From contig NZ_JAUZQD010000003.1 of NCBI RefSeq assembly GCF_030709675.1, positions 372,001-436,000 of the forward strand: a DNA stretch of 64,000 nucleotides, given 5' to 3'. The notes beneath the pieces were generated by a model. That model saw only the letters and a program-made list of their open reading frames with translations, was not told where the DNA came from and did not search any database. A program made the position numbers and the translations under genes. Source of the stretch: Symbioplanes lichenis (GTDB lineage: Bacteria > Actinomycetota > Actinomycetes > Mycobacteriales > Micromonosporaceae). Below are positions 34,739-43,964 of the stretch, piece after piece. Each line of letters starts with the position of its first letter. Positions within the stretch are counted from its first letter, which is position 1.

Positions 34739-37360
34739 ATGGCCGTACCTCTGAAGTTCGACCGCTGCACGTACGGACAGAATGTTGTGTTCGGAGCTGG
34801 CGTTGTGCGCACTCGGCTCGCCGCGGAGGTCCGGCGGCTCGGGGCGCGGCGGGTGCTGCTCGTCGCGGGGTCCACGGGCCGTTCGCTGGCATCCGAGCTC
34901 GACCTGCCGCTGGCCGGGCAGGTGGACGAGGTGCGGCAGCATGTTCCCGCCGACGTCGCCGAGAAGGCCCGCGCCCGTGCCGCGGAGGTCGGCGCTGACC
35001 TGCTGCTGAGCATCGGGGGCGGCGCCGCGACCGGCACGGCCAAGGCAGTCGCGCTCACCACCGGCCTTCCGATTGTTGCCGTGCCGACCACCTATGCCGG
35101 CAGCGAGGCCACCCCGGTATGGGGAATGACCGAGGACGGACACAAAACGACAGGCCGGGATGCGCGAGTGCTCGCTCGCACCGTCCTCTACGACCCGGAA
35201 CTGACCGTCTCGCTGCCCGTCCCCCTGTCCGTGGCGAGTGGCCTCAACGCACTGGCCCACTGCGTCGACGCGTTGTGGGCGCCCGGCGCCGAGCCGGTCA
35301 CCACGGCCCTCGCGCTGGAAGGGGTGCGCGCGCTCGCGCAAGGCTTACCCCAGGTGTACGCCGGCCCGGCTGCCCTGCCCGGCCGCGAGTCCTGCCTGTA
35401 CGGGGCCTACCTGGCCGGGCTGGCCCTCGCCGGCGCGGGATCCGGGCTGCACCACCGCATCTGCCACATTCTCGGCGGCGCCTACGATCTGCCGCACGCT
35501 GCGACGCACGCAGTGGTGCTGCCGCATGTGCTCGCTTTCAACGCGCCGGCCGTGCCGGAACTGGCCGGTCGGCTCGCGGCGGCGCTTGCGCCGGAGAGCC
35601 CGCACAACAGAACAGCGTCGGCCGCCTTGAGCGAGTTGTACGAAACGATCGGCGCACCACGCTCGTTGCGAGCATTGGGTCTGTCGGAGGAGGCTCTGCC
35701 CGCCGCCGCGGAACTGCTCGTGGATGCCGCCCCGCCCGGCAATCCGCGCCCGTTCGGCCCGCTCGACGCGGATCGTCTGCTCAGCGCCGCCTGGGCCGGA
35801 ACCGACCCCGGCCTGCCCGGCGGTCCCGCCCTGGCGGGGCCGGTCGCGCTGAGCTCACCCCTCGGCCATTCGAGCTTGTCGCCGATCGCGCCGGATCGGG
35901 ATCCTGCCGCGCCGGGCTTGTCCTTCGGTCAACCGAGTGCGTCGCCGATCGTGCCGGGACAGGATCCCGTCGCGCCCGGATCGCATGCTCGTGCAGCCTT
36001 CCCCACAGTGGCTTCTCCGAACGTGACCGGCTCGGGCGTGGCTAGACAGGATGTTCCTGGCTCGGGGGTGGCTGGACAGGGTGTTCCTGATTCGGGCGTG
36101 ACTGGGCATGGCGTGGCTGGTTCGGGCGTGGGTGGATTCGGCGGGGCTGGAGAGGGCACGGCCAGCTCCAGCGTGGCTGGACAGGGGGTCGCTGGGCGGG
36201 GAGCGGCTGAGGTGGGCGACGCAGCCGCGCGGGAGACGGCAGCGGCTCGCGAGGAATATGTGACCGAGCAGGTGCTGCGCAGTTTCGATGCCACGGACGA
36301 TGCTCGTTTGCGCGAGTTGATGCGCGCTTTGGTGAGACACGCGCATGCGTTTGTGCGCGACACGCGGCTGACTGAGCAGGAGTGGCAGGCGGGCGTCGAG
36401 TTCCTGACCCGTACCGGGCAGATGTGCGACGACCGGCGACAAGAGTTCATCCTGCTGTCCGACGTGCTCGGGCTGTCCATGCTGACCATCGCGGTCAACC
36501 AGCCGGCCGATCCGAGGGCGACCGAGGCGACCGTGTTCGGGCCGTTCTTCGTGAGCGGGGCGCCGGAGATCCCGTACGGCGGGGACATCGCAGGCGCCGC
36601 GAGCGGGCAACCGTGCTGGGTCGACGGGACGGTGCGTGGCGTCGACGGCGAGTCCGTGCCCGGAGCGCGGGTCGACGTGTGGGAGGCGGACGACGAGGGC
36701 CGCTACGACGTGCAGTATCCGGGCTCGCGCACCGCGGGGCGCGCGCACCAGCGGACGGGCGAGGACGGCGAGTACGGGTTCTGGTGCGTGACGCCGACGC
36801 CGTACCCGATCCCGCATGACGGCCCGGTGGGCGAACTGCTCGCCGCGACCGGCCGCGGGCCGATGCGTGCGGCGCACCTGCACTTCATGGTGACCGCGCC
36901 GGGCTACCACCGCCTGGTCACACACATCTTCGTCCGCGGCGACGCCTATCAGGACTCCGACGCGGTGTTCGGCGTGAAGGAGTCGCTGATCGTTCCCTTC
37001 GACGAACAGCCGCCCGGCACTCCGGCCCCCGCCGGCCGCCGGCTGACCGTCGCCTGGACGCGGGCCCACTTCGACCTGGTGCTCGCTCGCGATGACGGTT
37101 CCACGAGCCATGAAGATTCTGCACGCGGCGAACATCTCGCGGGTGGCGAGGGCTCCACGCGCGGCGAGGGATCTGCGCGTGGCGAGGGATCTGCGCGCGG
37201 TGTAGGTGCTGTGCACGGCGTACATCTCACGCGTGGCGACGGTTCCGCGCGTGGCGAGGGATCTGGGCGTGGCGAGGGATCTGGGCGTGGTGAGGGGGCC
37301 GAGCGTGGTGAAGGTTCTGCGCGAGGCGAACGGTTCGCTCGCGACGAGGGGGAGCAGTGA
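34739..37360 (+). CDS. Maleylacetate reductase / hydroxyquinol 1,2-dioxygenase fusion protein
   Basis: 873 residues joining two consecutive enzymes. Residues about 1-360 are an iron-alcohol-dehydrogenase-fold maleylacetate reductase (LLLSIGGGAATGTAKAVAL, TYAGSEATPVWGMTEDGHKT, GLHHRICHILGGAYDLPHAA metal His region). Residues about 360-500 are a Pro/Gly/Ser/Val linker of repeats such as VAGQGVPDSGVTGHGVAGSG. Residues about 505-787 are an intradiol dioxygenase: helical N-domain (FLTRTGQMCDDRRQEFILLS), then Fe(III) ligands Tyr in EGRYDVQYPG, Tyr in TPTPYPIPHD, and two His in RAAHLHFMVTAPG. Residues 788-873 are a GEGSARGEGS tail of 18-bp repeats. Dioxygenase opens hydroxyquinol to maleylacetate; reductase makes 3-oxoadipate with NADH. 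ATG 34739 follows GGGGAGGG. One continuous frame, no stop between domains. Confidence 0.9.
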   Translation: MAVPLKFDRCTYGQNVVFGAGVVRTRLAAEVRRLGARRVLLVAGSTGRSLASELDLPLAGQVDEVRQHVPADVAEKARARAAEVGADLLLSIGGGAATGTAKAVALTTGLPIVAVPTTYAGSEATPVWGMTEDGHKTTGRDARVLARTVLYDPELTVSLPVPLSVASGLNALAHCVDALWAPGAEPVTTALALEGVRALAQGLPQVYAGPAALPGRESCLYGAYLAGLALAGAGSGLHHRICHILGGAYDLPHAATHAVVLPHVLAFNAPAVPELAGRLAAALAPESPHNRTASAALSELYETIGAPRSLRALGLSEEALPAAAELLVDAAPPGNPRPFGPLDADRLLSAAWAGTDPGLPGGPALAGPVALSSPLGHSSLSPIAPDRDPAAPGLSFGQPSASPIVPGQDPVAPGSHARAAFPTVASPNVTGSGVARQDVPGSGVAGQGVPDSGVTGHGVAGSGVGGFGGAGEGTASSSVAGQGVAGRGAAEVGDAAARETAAAREEYVTEQVLRSFDATDDARLRELMRALVRHAHAFVRDTRLTEQEWQAGVEFLTRTGQMCDDRRQEFILLSDVLGLSMLTIAVNQPADPRATEATVFGPFFVSGAPEIPYGGDIAGAASGQPCWVDGTVRGVDGESVPGARVDVWEADDEGRYDVQYPGSRTAGRAHQRTGEDGEYGFWCVTPTPYPIPHDGPVGELLAATGRGPMRAAHLHFMVTAPGYHRLVTHIFVRGDAYQDSDAVFGVKESLIVPFDEQPPGTPAPAGRRLTVAWTRAHFDLVLARDDGSTSHEDSARGEHLAGGEGSTRGEGSARGEGSARGVGAVHGVHLTRGDGSARGEGSGRGEGSGRGEGAERGEGSARGERFARDEGEQ
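35960..36215. repeat. Interdomain linker repeat in the MAR-HQD fusion gene
   Basis: Imperfect 30-bp-class repeats containing GTGGCTGGACAGGG and GGCTCGGGCGTG, encoding VAGQGVxGSGV-like units, all in frame. They sit exactly between the two catalytic domains. Confidence 0.75.
37130..37345. repeat. 18-bp in-frame repeat in the C-terminal tail of the fusion gene
   Basis: About a dozen imperfect 18-bp units (GGCGAGGGATCTGCGCGT and variants) encoding GEGSAR/GEGSGR. They follow the last conserved dioxygenase strand and reach nearly to the stop codon. Confidence 0.85.
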
Positions 37361-37432
37361 GTGCGGCCGCGGGGCAGCTACAGCCTTGGGGCGTTGAGCG
37401 AACGTGCAGAGCGATATGAGCGAGGAGCGAGC

Positions 37433-39178
37433 ATGACCGCGCTGGAGACCGATGTTCTGGTGATCGGGAGTGGGCCGGCGGGGGCTTCCGCCGCGCTTTT
37501 CCTTGCCACCTATGGTGTGCGGCATCTCGTTGTCACGAAGTATCGGTGGACGGCCAATACGCCGCGGGCGCACATCACGAATCAGCGGACCGTCGAGATC
37601 ATGCGCGACATGGGAATCGAGCGGGAAGTGCTCGCCGAGGGCACGCCGCACGAGTTGATGGGCGACACGGTGTTCTGTTCGAGTCTGGCCGGGGACGAGA
37701 TCGGCCGGGTGCGGACGTGGTTCACGCACCCGTCGCGGGAGGCCGACTATCTGGCGGCTAGTCCGTCGCCGAACTGCGATCTGCCGCAGACGCTGTTCGA
37801 GCCGATTCTGATCGGCAATGCGGCGGCACGCGGGAGCCACATCCGGTTCGACACCGAGTACGTCGGGCTGGTGCAGGACGAGGAGGGCGTGACGGTCCAG
37901 GTGCGCGATCGGCTGTCCGGACATGAGTACGCCATCCGCGCTCGCTATGTCATCGCGGCCGACGGTGGACGCAGCAAAGTGGCGGCGGACATCGGGTTGC
38001 CGATGGCGGGACAGATGGATCTCGCCGGCAGCATGAACATCGTCTTCCACGCCGACCTGAGCAGATTCGTCGCCCATCGGCCGAGCGTTCTTTACTGGGT
38101 GCTGCAACCGGGCGCCACGATCGGCGGGATCGGGCTGGGCCTGATCCGCATGGTCCGGCCCTGGAACGAATGGCTCGTGACCTGGGGCTACGACATTTCC
38201 CAGCCGCCACCGCAGCTCGACGACGACCTGGCCGTCGGCATCGTGCACAGCCTGATCGGTGACGACACCGTGCCTGTGACCATTCGCAGCTTCTCCTTGT
38301 GGGGCAACAACAAAATGTACGCGGAGCGCTATCGCGAGGGCCGTGTGTTCGCTGTGGGAGATGCGGTGCACCGGCATCCGCCGTCGAACGGGCTCGGGTC
38401 GAACACGAGCGTGCAGGATGCGTACAACTTGGCGTGGAAGTTGGCTTTTGTGCTGTCCGGGCGGGCCGGGACGGGACTGCTGGACAGTTTCGATGCGGAG
38501 CGCGCACCGGTCGGCCGCCAGATCGTGCTGCGGGCGAACAAGAGCATTGAGGAGTTCGGCGCGATTCTGGACGCTCTGGGCGTACAGGGGGATCAGGATG
38601 TGGCCGCGATGCAACGTGCCATCGCGTCTCGGGGTGAGGAGACGCCCGAGGGTGCGGCCCGGCGTGAGCAATTGCGGAAGGCGCTGGAGCTGAAGGACTA
38701 CGAATTCAACGCGCACGGGGTCGAACTGGGCCAGCGCTATGCGTCCGGTGCGGTGATTTCGGACGGCACGCCCGAGCCGAGCTATACGCGTGATCCGGAG
38801 CTGTTCTATCACCCGACGACGTGGCCGGGTGCTCGTTTGCCGCATTGCTGGCTGGGGCGCGACGGACACAAAGTGAGCACGCTCGACATAGCCGGCAAGG
38901 GTCGTTTCGCTCTGCTTACCGGCCTGACCGGGCGGCCGTGGGCACGCGCTGCGGCCGAGGTCGCCGTCGAACTCGCCGTGGAGATCCACCCGGTGATCGT
39001 GGGACCGGGCGGCGATCTGACCGATCTGTACGACGATTGGGCTCGCCTGCGCGAAGTCGACGAGGACGGCTGCGTGCTCGTCCGTCCCGATGCTCACGTC
39101 GCGTGGCGTGCCCCGCGTCTGGTGAGCGATCCGCGCGAAACGCTCACGCGCGTTTTGCGCGCCGTGCTCGACCGGTAG
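37433..39178 (+). CDS. FAD-dependent aromatic (phenol/resorcinol-type) hydroxylase
   Basis: 581 residues, class A flavin monooxygenase of the TfdB/PheA group. VLVIGSGPAGASAALFLA (FAD GxGxxG), ARYVIAADGGRSKVA (DG motif), GRVFAVGDAVHRHPPSNGLG (GD motif), SVQDAYNLAWKLAFVLSG, and a thioredoxin-like C-terminal domain (GRFALLTGLTGRPW, DGCVLVRPDAHVAWR). It would hydroxylate a phenolic ring, here most likely resorcinol, hydroquinone or a related phenol, to hydroxyquinol for the upstream fused dioxygenase. ATG 37433 has GAGGAGCG eight bases ahead; the 72-nt gap from the fusion gene indicates one operon. Confidence 0.9.
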   Translation: MTALETDVLVIGSGPAGASAALFLATYGVRHLVVTKYRWTANTPRAHITNQRTVEIMRDMGIEREVLAEGTPHELMGDTVFCSSLAGDEIGRVRTWFTHPSREADYLAASPSPNCDLPQTLFEPILIGNAAARGSHIRFDTEYVGLVQDEEGVTVQVRDRLSGHEYAIRARYVIAADGGRSKVAADIGLPMAGQMDLAGSMNIVFHADLSRFVAHRPSVLYWVLQPGATIGGIGLGLIRMVRPWNEWLVTWGYDISQPPPQLDDDLAVGIVHSLIGDDTVPVTIRSFSLWGNNKMYAERYREGRVFAVGDAVHRHPPSNGLGSNTSVQDAYNLAWKLAFVLSGRAGTGLLDSFDAERAPVGRQIVLRANKSIEEFGAILDALGVQGDQDVAAMQRAIASRGEETPEGAARREQLRKALELKDYEFNAHGVELGQRYASGAVISDGTPEPSYTRDPELFYHPTTWPGARLPHCWLGRDGHKVSTLDIAGKGRFALLTGLTGRPWARAAAEVAVELAVEIHPVIVGPGGDLTDLYDDWARLREVDEDGCVLVRPDAHVAWRAPRLVSDPRETLTRVLRAVLDR

Positions 39179-39493
39179 ACCGATCACCTTCTGGCGCCTG
39201 AGTCGAGCGAGCACTTTGCCATCTGCGTCGATCGCATTCTCCGTTCCCCGCGTCGGGCGAGTCCTGCGCGGTCTGCGTCCAGCAAGTGCCGCGCGGTCTG
39301 CGTCGAGCGCGTTCTCCGTTCCCCGCGTCGGGCGAGTCCTGCGCGGTCTGCGTCCAGCAAGTGCCGCGCGGTCTGCGTTCGGCGAGTTCTCTGGCGTCCG
39401 CGTTGGGCGCACCTCTGGCGTTCGGGTCCGGCTGATCGTGTGCGTATGCGAATCCGGTTGCCCGGCGGGCGGCGGGCGGCGAGGCTGTCGGGC
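39179..39493. repeat. Intergenic 75-bp tandem duplication with internal 24-bp periodicity
   Basis: No gene recognised. Two units at 39237-39311 and 39312-39386 with over 90 percent identity (TTCTCCGTTCCCCGCGTCGG opens both); each contains shorter GCGCGGTCTGCGTC repeats that continue, decayed, in both directions. On the minus strand it is open but low-complexity and not a credible protein. Confidence 0.8.
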
Positions 39494-40012
39494 ATGGACC
39501 TGCCTGTTGTGATCGATGCCGGCCCCGTGGAGCTGCGGCGTTGGGAATTGCCCATGGCCGAGGAGGCCGCCGCCGCGGTGGTGGAGTCGCTGCCGGAGTT
39601 CAAGCCGTTCCTGCCGTGGGCGACGGACGGCTACGATCCCGCGAGCTCGCGCGACTTCATCGAGCAGTCGATCGAAAGCTGGGGCAAGGGGACCGAGTTC
39701 AACTACGCCATGTACGCGAAGGACGGCGGACTGGTCGGTTCGATCGGCCTGATGACGCGGATGGGGCCGGACGTGCTGGAGATCGGCTACTGGGTGCGCA
39801 CGTCGCAGACCGGGCGCGGCTACATGACGGCGGCGGTCGAGGCGATCACTCCGGTGGCGCTCGCCCAGCCCGGCATCGTGCGCGCCGCCATCCGGCACGA
39901 CGCCATGAACGGGGCCTCGGCGGCGGTCGCGATCAAGTGCGGCTTCGCGGAGGTCGCCCGCATCCCCAATGACACGAACGGCACCGACGTCATCCGCGAG
40001 CGGCGCGCCTGA
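39494..40012 (+). CDS. GNAT-family N-acetyltransferase (RimJ/RimL-like)
   Basis: 172 residues, Acetyltransf_3 type. VELRRWELPMAEEAAAAV opens the fold, GLVGSIGLMTRMGPDVLEIGYWV forms beta strands 2-4, RTSQTGRGYMTAAVEAI is the acetyl-CoA-binding Q/RxxGxG/A pyrophosphate loop, and ASAAVAIKCGFAEVARI the final strand region. It transfers acetyl from acetyl-CoA to an amine; target unknown. Between the aromatic hydroxylase and the convergent pca genes; no pathway role evident. Confidence 0.88.
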   Translation: MDLPVVIDAGPVELRRWELPMAEEAAAAVVESLPEFKPFLPWATDGYDPASSRDFIEQSIESWGKGTEFNYAMYAKDGGLVGSIGLMTRMGPDVLEIGYWVRTSQTGRGYMTAAVEAITPVALAQPGIVRAAIRHDAMNGASAAVAIKCGFAEVARIPNDTNGTDVIRERRA

Positions 40013-40120
40013 CCGAAGCCACGATGAGCGTCGCGCGCCTGTGAGGACGCCGCGCGGCTGCGTGAACGTCGGGCGGTGCGATCGATTGGCGCGCGCCGCA
40101 AGGACGGACGGGGCGGAGGG

Positions 40121-40759
40121 CTACTGGCGGGCGTCCTTCAGGGGGAGTTCGAGGCGGTCGGCGAGGGTGGCGTACTCGATGTCGTGGAGTTCGAGGACCT
40201 CGAGGCCGGCGCCGGTGACCTGGAGGGTGGCCACGTCGGTGTAGATGCGGTCGACGCAGGCCGGGGCGGTCAGGGGGTACGTGCACTCGGGCACGATCTT
40301 CGGGCTGCCGTCCTTCGCGAACATCGTCGTCATGACGAACACGCGTTTCGCGCCGATGGCCAGGTCCATGGCGCCGCCCACGGCGGGGATGGCGTCCGGG
40401 GCGCCGGTGTGCCAGTTGGCGAGGTCGCCGCGGGCGGAGACCTGGAAGGCGCCCAGGACGCACACGTCGAGATGGCCGCCGCGCATCATGGCGAAGGAGT
40501 CGGCGTGGTGGAAGTACGCGGCGCCGGGGAGCTCGGTGACCGGGATCTTGCCGGCGTTGGTCAGGTCGGGGTCCTCGGCGCCGGGCTCGGCGGCCGGGCC
40601 CATGTTGAGCATGCCGTTCTCGGTGTGCAGCACCACGCCCGAGGTGGGATCCAGATGCTCCGCGACGAGGGTCGGGAGGCCGATGCCGAGGTTCACGTAC
40701 GAGCCGGGCGGAATGTCGCGCGCGACGACCGCCGCCAGGGCCGACTTGGACAAGCTCAT
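40121..40759 (-). CDS. pcaJ: 3-oxoadipate CoA-transferase, subunit B
   Basis: 212 residues, beta subunit of the succinyl-CoA:3-oxoacid transferase family. YVNLGIGLPTLVAEHL is the subunit-B hallmark and VVLHTENGMLNMGP holds catalytic Glu47, which forms the CoA thioester. GGHLDVCVLGAFQVSARGDLANW and GGAMDLAIGAKRVFVMTTM follow in order. With PcaI it activates 3-oxoadipate to 3-oxoadipyl-CoA. ATG 40759 overlaps the stop of the 42-codon repeat ORF as ATGA. It could also serve another 3-oxoacid, but pairing with a PcaF-type thiolase and the hydroxyquinol genes supports 3-oxoadipate. Confidence 0.88.
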   Translation of the reverse strand: MSLSKSALAAVVARDIPPGSYVNLGIGLPTLVAEHLDPTSGVVLHTENGMLNMGPAAEPGAEDPDLTNAGKIPVTELPGAAYFHHADSFAMMRGGHLDVCVLGAFQVSARGDLANWHTGAPDAIPAVGGAMDLAIGAKRVFVMTTMFAKDGSPKIVPECTYPLTAPACVDRIYTDVATLQVTGAGLEVLELHDIEYATLADRLELPLKDARQ

Positions 40760-40884
40760 GACACCACCACCGTCGCCGGAGCGGACCTGGACAAGGTCAA
40801 TGACGCCGTCACCGCCGCCAGGGCGGACCTGGACAAGGTCAATGACGCCGTCACCGCCGCCGGGGCGGACTTGGACAGGCTCAT
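40756..40884 (-). CDS. 42-codon ORF made of tandem copies of the pcaJ 5-prime end
   Basis: Encodes MSLSKSAPAAVTAS then SLTLSRSALAAVTAS-type units: three 14-residue repeats, each resembling the first 14 residues of PcaJ (MSLSKSALAAVVAR). DNA units are 41-42 bp. Its ATG overlaps the pcaI stop (ATGA) and its TGA overlaps the pcaJ ATG (ATGA), so ribosomes could pass through all three frames. It was presumably created by multiplication of the original pcaI/pcaJ junction. Whether the peptide is stable or useful is unknown. Confidence 0.6.
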   Translation of the reverse strand: MSLSKSAPAAVTASLTLSRSALAAVTASLTLSRSAPATVVVS

Positions 40885-41530
40885 ACGGCCACCACCCGAT
40901 CCACATAGATGCCTGGCGTGACGACGGCTTCCGGATCCAGGTCGCCGGTGTCCACGACCGCGGCGACCTGCACGGCCACCGTCTCGGCCGCCGTCGCCAT
41001 CAAGGGGCCGAAGTTGCGGGCTGTCTTGCGGTAGACCAGATTGCCCATGCGGTCGGCCCGGTGGGCGCCGATCAGGGCCAGATCGCCCCGGATCGGATAC
41101 TCGAGGACGTACTCGCGGCCGTTGATCTCGCGGGTCTCCTTGCCCTCGGCGAGCAGCGTGCCGACGCCGGTCGGGCTGTAGAACGCCCCGATGCCGGCGC
41201 CGCCCGCGCGGAGGCGCTCGGCCAGGGTGCCCTGGGGGACGACCTCGAGCTCGATCTGGCCGGCGCGGAAGAGGCCGTCGAAGACCCACGAGTCGCTCTG
41301 GCGCGGAAACGAGCAAACGACCTTGCGCACTCTGCCCGCCGCGAGCAGAGCCGCCAGACCCGTGTCGCCGTTGCCTGCGTTGTTACTGACCACGGTGAGG
41401 TCGGTGGCGCCCTGGCGGATGAGCGCGTCGACCAGGTCGACCGGCATGCCCGCCATGCCGAATCCGCTGACGAGGACGACGGATCCGTCGGCCGTGCCCT
41501 CGACCGCCTCGTCCGGCGAGCTGCACACGA

Positions 41531-41534
<4 letters not shown>
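40881..41534 (-). CDS. pcaI: 3-oxoadipate CoA-transferase, subunit A
   Basis: 217 residues. VLVSGFGMAGMPVDLVDALI is the glycine-rich oxyanion/CoA site of subunit A (GxGxxGxP), followed by DLTVVSNNAGNGDTGLAALL, KVVCSFPRQSD, and GIGAFYSPTGVGTLLAEGKE. Forms the heterodimer or tetramer with PcaJ. ATG overlaps the pcaF stop (ATGA); the TGA overlaps the repeat ORF start. Confidence 0.9.
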
Positions 41535-42709
<1,175 letters not shown>

Positions 42710-42734
42710 CCTTCCAACCTACGGCCGCACACTC

Positions 42735-42751
42735 ATTGGATCCAATACTTG
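42735..42751. promoter_or_regulatory. VanR-type operator between pcaF and the LysR gene
   Basis: ATTGGATCCAAT (42735-42746), perfect 12-bp palindrome, then ACTTG: identical over 17 bases to the site before the Rieske operon. Placed 26 bp upstream of pcaF and 28 bp upstream of the lysR ATG, so it can control both. Confidence 0.8.
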
Positions 42752-42778
42752 GTGAGCGAGGATTGATAAGCTCAGACA

Positions 42779-43870
42779 ATGGATGTACGCCAGCTGACGT
42801 CCTTCACCGTCCTGGCGCAGGAGCTGCATTTCGGGCGGGCGGCGGCGCGGCTGCATCTGGCCCAGCCGGCCCTGTCGCAGCAGATCCGGCAGCTGGAGAA
42901 GGAGCTGGGCAGCACGCTGTTCCTGCGTTCGACCCGCCGCGTCGAGCTGACCGAGGCGGGGGAGTTGCTGCTCGGGCGGGCCCGCGCGGTGCTCGCGCTG
43001 CTTGACCGGGCCGCCGACGAGCAGGCCCGGCTGGCGCAGGGCAGGCTGGGCACGGTCGGCATCGGCTTCATCGGCACGGCCACGTACGACGTCCTGCCCG
43101 GCGTGGCCCGCCGCCTCCGCACGACCCTGCCCGACCTGCGCCTCGACCTGCGCGGGGAAATGCTGACTCCGGAACTGGTCGCTGGGGTCCTCGACTTCTC
43201 GCTGGACGTCGCCCTGATGCGGCCGCCGATGGATCCCACCGGCCTGCGGCTGCTGCCCCTCCGTACCGAACCCCTGGTGGCGGCCCTCCGCGCCGACGAC
43301 CCTCGCGCCGCCGGGGCCGCACCGCCCGGCCGCGCTGACGACGTCCGTGCCGCCGGGGCCGCACCGCCCGGCCGCGCTGACGATCCACGCGCTGACAATC
43401 AACGCGCTGACGATCCCCGCGCTCGCGACCCGAACGCCGGCGACCCGCGCACTGTCTCCGCTGCGCCGCGCGGCCGTGGCGTTGAGGGGCGGCCCGATCC
43501 TGGTCACGCGGGCGGCGGCCTGGATCTGCGCAGCCTCGCGGACGAGCCGTTCATTGCTCACCCGTCGCGGCGGAAGTCGTCGATGCACCAGAGCATGCTG
43601 GACGCCTGCCACGCGGCCGGGTTCGAACCCCGCGAGATCATCGAGGTACGCGAGACCTCGACGCTCGTCACCTTTGTCGCCGCCGGGCTCGGGGTCGCCC
43701 TGGTCCCGGCCTCGGTCCGCTCCCTGGGCATCGACGGTGTCGCCTATGTCCCCCTCACGGGCGTCGCTCCGACCGTCGAACTCGTCATGGCGACCCGCGA
43801 GGGCGACACGTCCCCGGGCGTGCGCCGGGTCGCGGACGTCATCGAGGAGTACGTCCGCGCCGCCGCCTGA
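42779..43870 (+). CDS. LysR-family regulator with a large insert in its effector domain
   Basis: 363 residues. Winged helix at the N-terminus (VLAQELHFGRAAARLHLAQP, ALSQQIRQLEKELGSTLFLR), then an effector domain split by about 75 Asp/Arg/Ala/Pro residues (from ALRADDPRAAGAAPPGR to PDPGHAGGG). Without the insert the length (about 288) is normal for CatM/BenM/PcaQ-type regulators of aromatic catabolism. Two exact-length 42-bp units (43295, 43337) start the insert. It is in the loop between effector subdomains RD-I and RD-II (after LRTEPLVAALR, before DLRSLADEPFI), where many LysR proteins have a flexible turn. Divergent from pcaF, sharing the VanR-type operator region. Confidence 0.87.
   Translation: MDVRQLTSFTVLAQELHFGRAAARLHLAQPALSQQIRQLEKELGSTLFLRSTRRVELTEAGELLLGRARAVLALLDRAADEQARLAQGRLGTVGIGFIGTATYDVLPGVARRLRTTLPDLRLDLRGEMLTPELVAGVLDFSLDVALMRPPMDPTGLRLLPLRTEPLVAALRADDPRAAGAAPPGRADDVRAAGAAPPGRADDPRADNQRADDPRARDPNAGDPRTVSAAPRGRGVEGRPDPGHAGGGLDLRSLADEPFIAHPSRRKSSMHQSMLDACHAAGFEPREIIEVRETSTLVTFVAAGLGVALVPASVRSLGIDGVAYVPLTGVAPTVELVMATREGDTSPGVRRVADVIEEYVRAAA
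43295..43500. repeat. In-frame repeat insert in the LysR gene
   Basis: 42-bp units at 43295-43336 and 43337-43378 encoding DDPRAAGAAPPGRA, then shorter decayed GAC-CC-CGCGCT copies (DDPRADNQRADDPRARDP). Frame kept throughout. Confidence 0.85.
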
Positions 43871-43964
43871 CGGCGTCAGCGATACCGGTTGACGGTGTCA
43901 TCGGGCCCGGCTGGTGGCGTCGCTGAAGCTGGCCGCACGGTGTCGTCGGTGCTGGGTGACGGCG

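Noticed and set aside
39184..39603. Minus-strand repeat protein with 25-residue units
   Set aside because: Arises from the 75-bp DNA repeat; Arg/Thr-rich, no start signal, overlaps the GNAT gene.
35855..39898. 1347-residue open frame on the minus strand
   Set aside because: It is the antisense shadow of the MAR-HQD and hydroxylase genes, made open by high GC; composition is Arg/His/Pro-rich with no domain.
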